Part shown: positions 46,919-57,184 of the stretch, piece by piece
Position numbering within the stretch: the stretch's first letter is position 1
Layout of the letters: the number at the start of each line of letters is the position of its first letter
Origin: Treponema sp.
GTDB taxonomy: Bacteria; Spirochaetota; Spirochaetia; Treponematales; Breznakiellaceae
Direction: 5' to 3'
NCBI GenBank assembly: GCA_009787835.1
Contig: WQSN01000005.1
Span: 26,545-90,544 of the forward strand
DNA length: 64,000 nt
Program-made: the position numbers and the translations under genes
Notes under the pieces: model-generated
What the model saw: the letters and a program-made list of their open reading frames with translations, nothing else
The model's database searches: none
What the model was told of the DNA's origin: nothing

Positions 46919-47644
46919 GTGCGCAAGGCATTAATTTTATGCGGAGGCTGGGACGGGCACGAACCAAAACAGGTTTCTGTGCGGTTTGCGAAATTTCTGG
47001 AATCAGAAAATTTTGAGGTAGTTATCGAAGAAAATCTGCATGTTACAAAAGATGCAGAGCGGCTTAAAGATCTGGATTTATTTATCCCCCTCTGGACATC
47101 ATGTAATGAAGAACTGGGTTATGGTTTTTTTGAACCTCTCCTGGAAGCTGTCGGAAGCGGAATGGGAGTTGCCGGTAATCACGGCGGAATGTGCGATGCT
47201 TTCCGTAAAAGCGTGGAATATCAGTTTTTAACAGGCGCTAATTGGGTTTCTCATCCCGGAGGCGATGGCATAAAATATAGGGTGAATATCAAAAGCAAAT
47301 CAAATCCTATCACAGAAGGCATAAAAGATTTTGAAGTTGCATCGGAACAGTATTACCTTCATGTGGATCCAGTCAATGAAGTGCTTGCAACTACCAGGTT
47401 CCCTGTGGTGCGGTGGTATCATTCAGCTAACGGAGAAGTTGATGTTCCCCAGGTATGGACACGAAAATGGGGACATGGACGCGTATTTTACAATGCTCTG
47501 GGCCATCATGATGATGTGTTCAATATCCCGGAAGCCTGGGAATTAATGAAGCGCGGGCTTCTGTGGGCAGCCGAAAGCAAGGCTATAGCCGTTGAAAAAG
47601 GCCTTAAAGCTGATGACTGGAAGACTGCAGTAAGCATGTATTAA
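46919..47644 (+). CDS. ThuA-like domain protein
   Basis: ALILCGGWDGHEPKQVSVRFAKFLE, GVAGNHGGMCDAFR, VDVPQVWTRKWGHGRVFYNALGHHDDVF; GTG start. Confidence 0.88.
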   Translation: MRKALILCGGWDGHEPKQVSVRFAKFLESENFEVVIEENLHVTKDAERLKDLDLFIPLWTSCNEELGYGFFEPLLEAVGSGMGVAGNHGGMCDAFRKSVEYQFLTGANWVSHPGGDGIKYRVNIKSKSNPITEGIKDFEVASEQYYLHVDPVNEVLATTRFPVVRWYHSANGEVDVPQVWTRKWGHGRVFYNALGHHDDVFNIPEAWELMKRGLLWAAESKAIAVEKGLKADDWKTAVSMY

Positions 47645-47654
47645 GGAGCGCAGA

Positions 47655-48740
47655 ATGCTTAAGCGTATTGGAGTTGTTGGATGTGGAAATATCAGTGATA
47701 TTTATTTAACTAACCTGACTGTGATGTTCAATAAACAGGTAGAGGTAACAGCCCTTACAGATTTAAAACCAGACAGGGCGGAAAAAGCAAGCGCCAAATA
47801 TAATGTCCATTACATTAAAAATACAAGCGACCTGATTAACAGTCCGCAGACAGACATTATATTAAATATTACAGAGCCTAATTCCCATTACAAAGTCGCT
47901 CTGGAAACGGTAAACGCGGGGAAACACATTTATGGCGAGAAACCGTTATGCGCAACACGGGAAGAAGCTCTGGAAGTGCTTAAAATCGCGGAGAAAAATA
48001 AACTGCTTGTAGGCAATGCTCCTGATACATTCCTCGGCGCAGGTATCCAAACATGCAGAAAAATAATAGACGAAGGACAGATAGGAAAACCGGTAGCGGC
48101 TGTAGCTTTCATGGTGAACCACGGCCATGAAAGCTGGCACCCGGGTCCGGAGTTCTACTATAAAAATGGAGGCGGTCCAATGTTCGATATGGGACCGTAC
48201 TATCTCACAGCGCTTATCACCCTTATGGGACCCATTACAAGAGTTTCAGGTTCCGCTAAGAAAAGTTTTGACAAGCGGACTATAACAAGCGAGCCGCTAA
48301 ACGGAAAAGTAATAGATGTAGATGTTCCGACTCATATAGCGGGAGTAATGGATTTTGCATCAGGAGCGGCAGGAACAATCATAACCAGTTTCGATGTTTA
48401 TTCACATACTCTTCCCTGTATAGAAATTTACGGCAGCGAAGGATCGCTTCGTGTGCCAGATCCAAATACTTTTGGCGGAAAGGTATTTATCTCGCGTTTC
48501 AGGGAAGAAAAGTGGACTGAAGCGCCTTTACTAAGTAATTATTCTGAGAACAGCCGCGGCCTTGGGCTTGCCGACATGGCGGACGCTATTTCAACAGGCA
48601 GAAGTCACAGGGCATCGGGTGAATTGGCATATCATGTACTGGAAGTAATGCATGGTTTCCATGACGCTTCGGCTTCAGGAACTTATTACAATGTAAAAAG
48701 CAGCTGCAGACAGCCTGAACCAATGATACAGACAGGTTAA
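47655..48740 (+). CDS. Gfo/Idh/MocA family oxidoreductase
   Basis: RIGVVGCGNISDIYLTNL, NITEPNSHYKVALETVNAGKHIYGEKPLC. Confidence 0.93.
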   Translation: MLKRIGVVGCGNISDIYLTNLTVMFNKQVEVTALTDLKPDRAEKASAKYNVHYIKNTSDLINSPQTDIILNITEPNSHYKVALETVNAGKHIYGEKPLCATREEALEVLKIAEKNKLLVGNAPDTFLGAGIQTCRKIIDEGQIGKPVAAVAFMVNHGHESWHPGPEFYYKNGGGPMFDMGPYYLTALITLMGPITRVSGSAKKSFDKRTITSEPLNGKVIDVDVPTHIAGVMDFASGAAGTIITSFDVYSHTLPCIEIYGSEGSLRVPDPNTFGGKVFISRFREEKWTEAPLLSNYSENSRGLGLADMADAISTGRSHRASGELAYHVLEVMHGFHDASASGTYYNVKSSCRQPEPMIQTG

Positions 48741-48749
48741 ATATTCAAG

Positions 48750-48785
48750 CCTTGTGAGATAACCAGTGCTCTGTATCTCACAAGG
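48750..48785. terminator. Hairpin between convergent genes
   Basis: CCTTGTGAGATA / TATCTCACAAGG, 12-bp perfect arms. Confidence 0.55.
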
Positions 48786-48797
48786 TACAACTAATGA

Positions 48798-50030
48798 TTA
48801 TCTGGCCAGCGCTCTTAACGCGTTTCTGGCCCAGTTTTGTTCCGCTCCTGTATACATCGAAGAACTCTGAATTGTAGACAGGAGCTGCAATACCGTCCTG
48901 GACTGGGTTCCGGTAATGGCTATGCAAGGTATAATATACTGCATAAGATCCCTTTCATTGACTCCCCAAGGACCGCTTCGCCTCCTGTTGTGAAGTTCTC
49001 TGAGGAATCCCGTAAGGAGATCCACTGCCTGATCGCTTGCTACCGCCGCTAGAGTTCCTATAATCAGCAGCATCACTTCTTTGTCCATATTGTTTGTATA
49101 AAACGCTTCCCTGTAAGTTCTCTCAAGGAACGCATATACGGAATCATCTTCAATACCCCTGGCTGAACGGAAAAATGAGATGGCGTCCATGCGCATTTCT
49201 CTTAATGTATTCTGACCGTCACGGGTAGGGGATTGGTAAGTATAACTCATTTCTATGGCGACAACCGCGACTTTTGCTTTTGATGAATCCGGCGCTCTTG
49301 TCCGGAGCATCGCCCGCCAGGCTGCCAGTTTAACATAGGGATCATTAAAGGGATTTTGTATTATTTCTATAACAATTTCATTAGGATCTTCCATTATATT
49401 TGGGAACGCGGCAGCGGCGAATGACCTGATATCAGTATCAAACCATCCTATTGAAGCGAAAAAAACAGGTTTAACGCCGACAGGCTCATGCAGAGCTTCA
49501 AGAGCGCTGACTGCTCCTGTAACTCCCAGTTGTAATTTTCTCCTGGTTTGAATGTCGGGAGTTTCATGTGCAATAAAATAATCCATACAGGTGACTATAT
49601 GGGGAGCATATTCTACAGCTCCAATCTGCCCCATGGTAACAAGCGCTTCATGCATTAAAAATCCGTCGTTTTGCTGCTGTGAAACATGATAGTATTCTAC
49701 TAAAGTCCAGACATACGGAGCTGATTCGGTATGCTTCTCTGCTCCAAGCCCCTGCAGGATTAGCCGTGAAACATCATGGATTGCGACTGTTTCAGGAGCA
49801 GTTGTGAAATTTGGGAGTCTTTGCAGAAATACCATTATGGCATTATGATAAAAATCGCCGATTCCTGTAAGATTTTCACCCCTGACAGCTTCCAAAATAT
49901 CAAGAAGATCAAAAACAGATGTACCGGTCCTGTTGTATTCCTCGATATAGAATGACATATCTATATCCTGGGTAAAGACCGTCATCCCGGAAATTAATAA
50001 AATAACAATTATTATTAATACTCTTTTCAT
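48798..50030 (-). CDS. Secreted HEAT-repeat-like protein of unknown function
   Basis: Signal peptide (LIIIVILLISGMTVFTQ), alpha-helical repeats; no specific family recognised. Confidence 0.7.
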   Translation of the reverse strand: MKRVLIIIVILLISGMTVFTQDIDMSFYIEEYNRTGTSVFDLLDILEAVRGENLTGIGDFYHNAIMVFLQRLPNFTTAPETVAIHDVSRLILQGLGAEKHTESAPYVWTLVEYYHVSQQQNDGFLMHEALVTMGQIGAVEYAPHIVTCMDYFIAHETPDIQTRRKLQLGVTGAVSALEALHEPVGVKPVFFASIGWFDTDIRSFAAAAFPNIMEDPNEIVIEIIQNPFNDPYVKLAAWRAMLRTRAPDSSKAKVAVVAIEMSYTYQSPTRDGQNTLREMRMDAISFFRSARGIEDDSVYAFLERTYREAFYTNNMDKEVMLLIIGTLAAVASDQAVDLLTGFLRELHNRRRSGPWGVNERDLMQYIIPCIAITGTQSRTVLQLLSTIQSSSMYTGAEQNWARNALRALAR

Positions 50031-50098
50031 GCTTAAAGAATAATACAGAATTTTAAAATAAGCAATAGGGCTGCTTTACGCATTCCTGTCCTGCCGCA

Positions 50099-50290
50099 TC
50101 AACACAGGACAGTCCAAACCTGCCATATACCGTCAGTCGTTTCCGCGAATTGCACCAGTCCCGTATCAATGGGCGTATGGTTGTACACGCTTGTATAGCA
50201 ACCAAAATTCTCACCATTATCTGCATGAGAATAACCAATAATTAAATCTGTAACATCTGTCTCCGGCGAGAAAACAATTGACCTGCGGGT
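50099..50290 (-). pseudogene. Candidate gene remnant (protein-like open frame without a start codon)
   Basis: Minus frame reads TRRSIVFSPETDVTDLIIGYSHADNGENFGCYTSVYNHTPIDTGLVQFAETTDGIWQVWTVLC*, bounded upstream by TGA. Confidence 0.4.
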
Positions 50291-50418
50291 TCATTCCTTT
50301 TAAAAACAGCGTTTGCGAATAAATCAAAAATTTGACTATTGGTTTATTATCTGTAATAATGGAGCAGTCAGGAAAATTCTATTTTTAAAAAATGAAATGA
50401 ACAAGGTTAGGTAAATTT

Positions 50419-53400
50419 ATGTTAATAGTAAAAGCGCAGCAGCGGATACAGCAGTATATAACTTTTCTGAAACAAAACAGATACCGTGAATTATCACAAT
50501 TAAATTTTGAGTATTTTGAAACAACTGAAACTTACAGAAATCCGCCGACTGGTGTTAAATGGGAAAAAATAACAACGCCGTTTGAATACGGAAAACCATG
50601 GCGCTGTTCATGGTTCCGCGCCTTTTTTAAAACTCCCGCGCAAAATAAATATCCGCTGTATTTACGGGTTGTTCCAAACGCAGATTCCCTTGTCTTTATT
50701 GACGGGAAACCCGCAGGCGCATTTAATCCAATTCATAAAAAAATAAAAGTAAACGCTGATGGAAATGAGCATGAATTCTATATGGAATCCTATGCAGGCC
50801 ACCATTATCCTGGTTGTCATCCTTTTCATGGAGGGTCCGTAATATTAACAGTTGGCAAGCATATAAATGATTATCCGAATATTTTTTTAGGCGGCGCTTT
50901 GACAGAGCGTATCGAACCTGTTTACGCCCTGTATTATGATGTTCTGTGCCTTTTTGAACTGGCAAAAACTCTGGACGAAAACTCACTGCGAAAAGCAAAA
51001 ATCATTAAGGGGCTTTATGACGCACTGATGGATATTCACTTCTCTTCCGGTTCAGGAACGGTTCTTGAGGAAGAAGCCGCAGATGCAAGGACCAAAATCA
51101 TGCCGCTTCTGGAAGCCAAAAACGGATCTACCGCCGTGCAGGTTTTTTTAACAGGACATGCGCATATCGATCACGCATGGCTGTGGCATATCGGTGAAAC
51201 AGAACGCAAAACAGCGCGCACCTTTATTAACATGATAAAACTCATGGAAGAATACCCTGAATTTATTTTTGTCCAGTCACAGGGCGCTCAACTTGAAATA
51301 GTTAAAAAAAATTACCAGGAGATTTTTGAAGCGGTAAAAGACGCATATAAAAAAGGCAGATGGGAACCCAATGGCTGCATGTGGGTTGAGGCTGACTGCA
51401 ATTTACCGGGCGGAGAATCTTTGATACGCCAATTCCTGGTTGGAAAAAGAGCGGTTAAGGAAATGCTTGATTATGAAGGAGATACCCTGTGGCTGCCTGA
51501 TGTGTTCGGATATTCGGCCGCCATGCCGCAAATTCTTTCAGGATGCAGAATCAAATATTTTGTTACAAGCAAAATCAACTGGAACGATACAACCAGATTC
51601 CCCTACGACACATTTATCTGGAAAGGCATTGACGGAACAGGCATTAAAACACATTACATCACAAACAGTTATAACGGACAGGTAAACCCGGCGGACATGC
51701 AGGAATCATGGTACAAAATCCAGCACAAGGAAATTCAATTCTCTTTGGTTAAACCAATCGGCGAAGGGGACGGCGGAGGCGGAACTGCGCGCGGAGATTT
51801 GGAAATGGCGCGCAGGCTTGCCAATCTGGAAGGAGCGCCAAAGGCATCATGGAAAAAAGTTTCCGAAGCGCTGGAAATTATTTTCGGCGAAACTGAAAAA
51901 TGGCCTGAATGGAAGGGAGAACTCTATCTGGAACTTCACAGGGGAACCTATACAACACAAAGCGCTGTTAAACGCTATAACCGCAAGCTGGAATTCGCGC
52001 TGCGAAACGCTGAATTCCTCTCCGCGATTGCCATGCTCGAAAATGATACGCCCTATCCTCATGAAAGATTTTTAAGCAACTGGAAACCTCTTCTGACGAA
52101 TCAATTCCATGACATAATCCCTGGTTCATCCATTGGCAGGGTTTATGATGAAGCGAAAGAAACCTACAGAACTATCGAAAATGATTTGTCGGATTTATAC
52201 CGCAGCATAATGAAAATTTTCACCGGCTTTCCCCCTGAATCAGGCAGCAAAGAAAAAGAGTCAGAATACTGTATCAGGGTGTTTAACGATCTCTCCTGGG
52301 AGCGGAATGATCCTGTAAATGTTCCGGCGGGTTTATTACAGGGCGTAAGCGCATTAAAAATTCAAGAGTCAGGTGAAGAAACGGAAAACGATTTAATATA
52401 TCCTGTTCAGTTCTGTACAGATCCTGACGGCAGTGAAACAGCCATGTTCTGTCCGTCAGTTCCTTCATTGGGCTGGATAACATTGTACCCTGCCGAAAAA
52501 AACGCATCTTCATCATTTTTCAGTTTCCGCGGAAACAGCCTGAAGACTCCGTTCTATGAAGTTAAATTTGACGAAGAAGGCAGAATCATAAGTCTTTTCG
52601 ATCTTAACAGGGACAGGGAACTTACAGCGCCGGGCGGCGTATTAAACGGGTTTATCAGCGCTCAGGATGTGCCAATTCTTTGGGAAGCATGGGATATAGA
52701 GAGCGACTGGAAGTATCACATAACGGAAGAAACGCGTTTAATGTCAACGGAAATCAGCGCGTCAGGACCTGTCTGTTTTAAGATCAGGCGGAAGTACAGG
52801 ATAGGTGAATCTTCGGTTCTTGTTCAGGATACGGCTTTTTATACATCTACAGCAAGGATTGATTTTGAAACATTGGTTGACTGGCAGGAAAGGCGGCGGC
52901 TTTTAAAAGTACAGTTTGATACAAATATCAGCACGGCGCAAATACGCTGTGAAATTCAATACGGTCATCTTCTGCGTAATACCCATCAAAATCTTCCGCA
53001 GGACAGAGCCCGTTTTGAGTTTTGCGCGCATAAATGGGTCAGCCTGGAAGAAGAAGGCGGAGGCATCGCCCTGCTTAATGACTGTAAATACGGACATGAC
53101 GCCGAAGGAGGCACGGTAAGGTTGACCCTGCTCCGCTCCCCTGCTGCTCCCGACCCGAACGCAGACCGCGGAGAGCACCGTTTCACATACTCATTATTCC
53201 CATTCACAGGTTCATTCGGCCAGTCAGAAGTAATCCGGCGCAGCTATGAGTTAAACTCTCCGGCTAAAGCTGAAGGTGCTTTCACCAACGCGTTGAATTA
53301 CTCGCTTTTCTGGATTGAGGGAGGCAGCGTCATTGCGGAAACAATCAAGGCTGTTGAACCATACATTGAAGACTGCGGCAAAAAACTTTTAATCCGTCTC

Positions 53401-53574
53401 TATGAAAGTCTTGGAGGGCCGGCATCAGTTATCCTGCATTTTAACAAGCCTATAATTTACGCCGCGGAAACAGATATGCTCGAAGAAAACCCAAAAGAAC
53501 TTTCCAAAGCCGGTGAAGATCTCTTTCTGGAGTTCAGAGCTTTTGAAATTAAAACAATAATGATTGCTTTTTGA
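50419..53574 (+). CDS. Alpha-mannosidase, glycoside hydrolase family 38
   Basis: LTGHAHIDHAWLWHIGETERKTARTF, CMWVEADCNLPGGESLIRQF, LWLPDVFGYSAAMPQIL, QFHDIIPGSSI. Confidence 0.94.
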   Translation: MLIVKAQQRIQQYITFLKQNRYRELSQLNFEYFETTETYRNPPTGVKWEKITTPFEYGKPWRCSWFRAFFKTPAQNKYPLYLRVVPNADSLVFIDGKPAGAFNPIHKKIKVNADGNEHEFYMESYAGHHYPGCHPFHGGSVILTVGKHINDYPNIFLGGALTERIEPVYALYYDVLCLFELAKTLDENSLRKAKIIKGLYDALMDIHFSSGSGTVLEEEAADARTKIMPLLEAKNGSTAVQVFLTGHAHIDHAWLWHIGETERKTARTFINMIKLMEEYPEFIFVQSQGAQLEIVKKNYQEIFEAVKDAYKKGRWEPNGCMWVEADCNLPGGESLIRQFLVGKRAVKEMLDYEGDTLWLPDVFGYSAAMPQILSGCRIKYFVTSKINWNDTTRFPYDTFIWKGIDGTGIKTHYITNSYNGQVNPADMQESWYKIQHKEIQFSLVKPIGEGDGGGGTARGDLEMARRLANLEGAPKASWKKVSEALEIIFGETEKWPEWKGELYLELHRGTYTTQSAVKRYNRKLEFALRNAEFLSAIAMLENDTPYPHERFLSNWKPLLTNQFHDIIPGSSIGRVYDEAKETYRTIENDLSDLYRSIMKIFTGFPPESGSKEKESEYCIRVFNDLSWERNDPVNVPAGLLQGVSALKIQESGEETENDLIYPVQFCTDPDGSETAMFCPSVPSLGWITLYPAEKNASSSFFSFRGNSLKTPFYEVKFDEEGRIISLFDLNRDRELTAPGGVLNGFISAQDVPILWEAWDIESDWKYHITEETRLMSTEISASGPVCFKIRRKYRIGESSVLVQDTAFYTSTARIDFETLVDWQERRRLLKVQFDTNISTAQIRCEIQYGHLLRNTHQNLPQDRARFEFCAHKWVSLEEEGGGIALLNDCKYGHDAEGGTVRLTLLRSPAAPDPNADRGEHRFTYSLFPFTGSFGQSEVIRRSYELNSPAKAEGAFTNALNYSLFWIEGGSVIAETIKAVEPYIEDCGKKLLIRLYESLGGPASVILHFNKPIIYAAETDMLEENPKELSKAGEDLFLEFRAFEIKTIMIAF

Positions 53575-53708
53575 TTATCATTTACCGGAAAAACACCAAA
53601 AACCCGGCAGGAACTGCTGTGTTTATTTTTGTTGCTTGACAACCAATGCTATTGAGGGCAATATATACGTAAAACCATTCTCGGAATAACATTCCTAAAG
53701 GAGGCTCT

Positions 53709-55790
53709 GTGAGCCATTCAACAGAACAAATCAGAAATATCGCTATTGCCGGTCATGGACAGACCGGGAAAACCACCCTTTTTGAACATTTGTTGTATGC
53801 CGGAGGAATAATTCCCCGGGCTGAAACTCTGGAATCAGGCAAAACTACCAGCGATTACAGTTCGGAAGAAATAGAACGGAAAATCTCAATATACGCCGCC
53901 ATGGGTCATGTTGAGAGGAACGGGATAAAAATTAATATACTGGATACTCCCGGATCGTCAGATTTTACAGGCGCTGTTATATTAAGTTTCCGCGCCGCAG
54001 AATTCACTCTTTTAACAGTGGACGGAAAATCCGGCGTACAGATTGAAACTGTAAAACTTTGGCGTAACCTGGACAGCAGTGGAAAACCAAGAGGCGTTTT
54101 TATTACCAAACTAGACAATGATCAGGCCGATTTTAACAAAACGCTGGCTGATATAAAAGAAAAATTCAGGATTGAGCCAAAAGCCATTACCATACCGATG
54201 GGAAATGGCGGCGCATTCAAAGGCATTATTGATGTGTTGCACGAAAAGGCCTATCTTTTGCAGGGCGACGCTCTCGAAAAAGAAACCGCGATCCCTGATG
54301 AATTTAAGGACGCTGCCGCGTCGGCGCGCGAAGTATTGATGGAAGCGGCGGCAGAAGGCGATGACAGCCTGATGGAAAAATACCTGGAAAGCGGATCTCT
54401 ATCTCCTGAAGAAATGAAAGCCGGTCTTATAACAGCGCTGGCGGAAAATAAATTTGTTCCGGCTTTCGCGGGAGCTCCTTTAATTAATTGCGGCATCATT
54501 CCGTTACTCGATTTTATTACAGACGCCTCTCCAAATCCGGCAGCCGCGAAAGACGCAATGCAGGATAATGAAAACAGGGAAACGGCAGTTTCCATCGATC
54601 AGGAAAAACCCATGTCGGCTCTTGTTATCAGAACAAATTACGATCAATTCTCCGGGAAACTTTCCTGGTTAAAAATTATTACCGGTAAATTAACGGCGGA
54701 TTCCGAAGCGGTAAATATTTCCGAGAACAAGAAGGAACGCATAGGTAAACTTTTTACATGTCAGGGCAAGAAGCTTGAAGAAGTGCGTGAACTCTGCGCA
54801 GGCGATATCGGCATTATTACAAAATCCGCCACTTTAAAAACAAACGACACGCTGGCTGTAATAGATACGGGCCTTACATATACGCCGCTGCGGCTGCCGG
54901 AACCGGTTCATTCGGTGGCGGTTAACGCGCTGGCCAAAAAAGACGAAGACAAACTCGGCGAATTCCTTGTTCGCGCGGCGGAAGAAGACAAAACCTTCCG
55001 TTATCATTACAACGGCGAGACGAAGGAAACGGTAATTTCGGGAATGGGAGAGCTGCAGATTAACATTATTTTAGATAAAATTAAAAGTAACCAGAAAATA
55101 GATGTTGAAACACGCGTGCCGAAAATCGCGTACCGTGAAACAATTACAAAGAAATCAGGCGCGGAATACACTCACAAAAAACAGACAGGCGGTCACGGCC
55201 AGTACGGAAAGGTGCTGCTCGAAATCGCTCCTCTTCCGCGCGGTGAGAACTATCAGTTTATCAACGCCATTTTCGGCGGAGCAATTCCAAAGAACTACAT
55301 CCCCGGCGTGGAAAAGGGCGTTGTAGAAGGAATGGCGCACGGCACAATGGCGAGCTATCCTGTTGTGGACGTAGAAGTAAAAGTTGTTGACGGCAAATAT
55401 CACCCGGTAGACTCAAATGAACTGTCATTCAAGCTCGCCGCGCGCAACGCGTTCCGCGAAGCGATGAAACAGGCAAATCCAGTATTGCTTGAACCAATCA
55501 TGAACCTGACAGTCTTTATCGAGGAAAAGTATCTGGGCGATGTAATGAGCGATCTATCCGGCAAACGCGGAAAAATCCTGGGGCAGGATTCCGCAGGCGG
55601 CATTGCGGAAGTACGCGCCGAAGTTCCCATGGCGGAACTCTTGCGTTACTCGATAGATCTGCGCTCCATAACATCGGGAACAGGTTCGTTTAACGTAGCC
55701 TTCAGCCATTACGCGCCAATCTCAGGCCGCATCGCCGACGAAGTGATCAAGGCGCGTGCGGAATTCAAGATACAGGAAGCAGACGAGTAA
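53709..55790 (+). CDS. Elongation factor G-like GTPase (divergent EF-G paralogue)
   Basis: GHGQTGKTT P-loop, DTPG, TKLD, full EF-G domain order incl. YRETITKKSGAEYTHKKQTGGHGQYGKV; GTG start. Confidence 0.9.
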   Translation: MSHSTEQIRNIAIAGHGQTGKTTLFEHLLYAGGIIPRAETLESGKTTSDYSSEEIERKISIYAAMGHVERNGIKINILDTPGSSDFTGAVILSFRAAEFTLLTVDGKSGVQIETVKLWRNLDSSGKPRGVFITKLDNDQADFNKTLADIKEKFRIEPKAITIPMGNGGAFKGIIDVLHEKAYLLQGDALEKETAIPDEFKDAAASAREVLMEAAAEGDDSLMEKYLESGSLSPEEMKAGLITALAENKFVPAFAGAPLINCGIIPLLDFITDASPNPAAAKDAMQDNENRETAVSIDQEKPMSALVIRTNYDQFSGKLSWLKIITGKLTADSEAVNISENKKERIGKLFTCQGKKLEEVRELCAGDIGIITKSATLKTNDTLAVIDTGLTYTPLRLPEPVHSVAVNALAKKDEDKLGEFLVRAAEEDKTFRYHYNGETKETVISGMGELQINIILDKIKSNQKIDVETRVPKIAYRETITKKSGAEYTHKKQTGGHGQYGKVLLEIAPLPRGENYQFINAIFGGAIPKNYIPGVEKGVVEGMAHGTMASYPVVDVEVKVVDGKYHPVDSNELSFKLAARNAFREAMKQANPVLLEPIMNLTVFIEEKYLGDVMSDLSGKRGKILGQDSAGGIAEVRAEVPMAELLRYSIDLRSITSGTGSFNVAFSHYAPISGRIADEVIKARAEFKIQEADE

Positions 55791-55801
55791 GATTACAACA
55801 A

Positions 55802-55940
55802 AACCAATTCAATACAGAAATGTATGCTGAAAGATTTATTTGGGGGCCTGTCAGGGTAAAAAGCACCGCGCGGAGGCAGTGCTTTTTACCCTGACACCTC
55901 TCAAGTATTTTTTTTGCATACATTTCTGAATTTATTGGTT
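55802..55940. repeat. 139-bp doubly nested palindrome (family E) between convergent genes
   Basis: Outer AACCAATTCAATACAGAAATGTATGC / GCATACATTTCTGAATTTATTGGTT; inner 18-bp perfect TGTCAGGGTAAAAAGCAC (55849-55866) / GTGCTTTTTACCCTGACA (55879-55896). Confidence 0.85.
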
Positions 55941-55975
55941 ATATTGCATGTTGGGGGGAGAATTTATCTAAAGCA

Positions 55976-57184
55976 CTATTTGGTGAGTAATCCTGCGATT
56001 GCCGGGAATGAAATAAAATTGCCGATTGCGCCTCCAAGGCTGGAAAGGAAAAATACCAAAAGCGCTTTTGTTATCCTGTTACGGTAAATGCCTTTTAAAC
56101 TTGTGGTGTCTCCTGCAAGATCCTGAACGTCAGAGACGCGGGGTTTGAGGAACGCTATCTGAACAAGGCCGGAAAATAATCCTACGCCAATAAGCGGGTT
56201 TAAGGTTGCTATGGGCGCTCCAAGAAATGAAACAAGGATTGCAAGCGGATGAGCAAGAGCGATAAGGGAACCTAAAGCCGCAAGAGAGCCGTTCCACAGC
56301 ACCCACCTGAGTATCATTGTAAAACCAATATCCGTTCCCTTTCCGATAAATCCGACCGCGATAAGAGCGATAATCGCTGCGGGAATAATAAAACCTGCGG
56401 CTCTGGATAAAAAACCAGGCGGCGGAATTTTATCCAGCTCGCTGACATCGGAGGTCTGCGCGCCGCTTTCCAGTTTATCTAAATTTGTTTTAATTCCCTG
56501 CATGTGCCCAGCGCCGATTACGGCGACGATTTTTTTATTTTCAGACGGTGAAGTTCCGCGGATATCGGATATTGATACCCAGATTCTCGCCGCGAGATAG
56601 CGATCTCTTTCATCAATCAGGGTTTCCTTGACGCTCGGCAGATACTGCGCGAGTTCGCTCATCATGCCGTCAAGCTCGCTGCGCTGTTTCAATGTCTCAA
56701 TCTCCTGCGAAGTAAGTTTTTCTGTTGTAAAGGCGCTGGCTAAAAGAGACGCGAGAAGTTTGGATTTGCTCCACAGGCCTGACTTTCCCCATGCCCTGCG
56801 CAGTGTTGTTTGCACCTCACGGTCGCACAGGCTGTATGGAATACCCAAATCCTTCGCTGTCTCTATCGCGATTTTCATCTCTTCGCCGGGTTTAACCCCA
56901 AGTTCATTGCCAAGGCGGCGCTGAAAACTCGCAAGCGCGAGATTGGCGATTAAAAGGAATCCTTTTCCATCTTTAAAAACTTTTGTTAAATCAAGTTTTT
57001 CCCACTGATCATTCTGAACTATGGAATTGTACCGGCCGTGATCCAGTTCCACGCAGACCATATCAGGTTTTTCATCACAAATAATTCTTTTAACTTCATC
57101 AATGCTTTCGCGCGAAACATGCGCGGTTCCTACCAATTTTATTTCTGTTCCGCCGTGAGAAATTGTTATTGTATTATCGCCCAT
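55976..57184 (-). CDS. TraB/PrgY family protein
   Basis: LVGTAHVSRESIDEVKRIICDEKPDMVCVELDHGRY; IGAGHMQGI; C-terminal TM segments. Confidence 0.92.
   Translation of the reverse strand: MGDNTITISHGGTEIKLVGTAHVSRESIDEVKRIICDEKPDMVCVELDHGRYNSIVQNDQWEKLDLTKVFKDGKGFLLIANLALASFQRRLGNELGVKPGEEMKIAIETAKDLGIPYSLCDREVQTTLRRAWGKSGLWSKSKLLASLLASAFTTEKLTSQEIETLKQRSELDGMMSELAQYLPSVKETLIDERDRYLAARIWVSISDIRGTSPSENKKIVAVIGAGHMQGIKTNLDKLESGAQTSDVSELDKIPPPGFLSRAAGFIIPAAIIALIAVGFIGKGTDIGFTMILRWVLWNGSLAALGSLIALAHPLAILVSFLGAPIATLNPLIGVGLFSGLVQIAFLKPRVSDVQDLAGDTTSLKGIYRNRITKALLVFFLSSLGGAIGNFISFPAIAGLLTK

Noticed and set aside
46598-46967. Small minus-strand ORFs (FAFCTK/LLFA repeats) over the iteron array
   Set aside because: The 23-bp period shifts reading frame at every unit; the apparent peptides are by-products of the DNA repeat.
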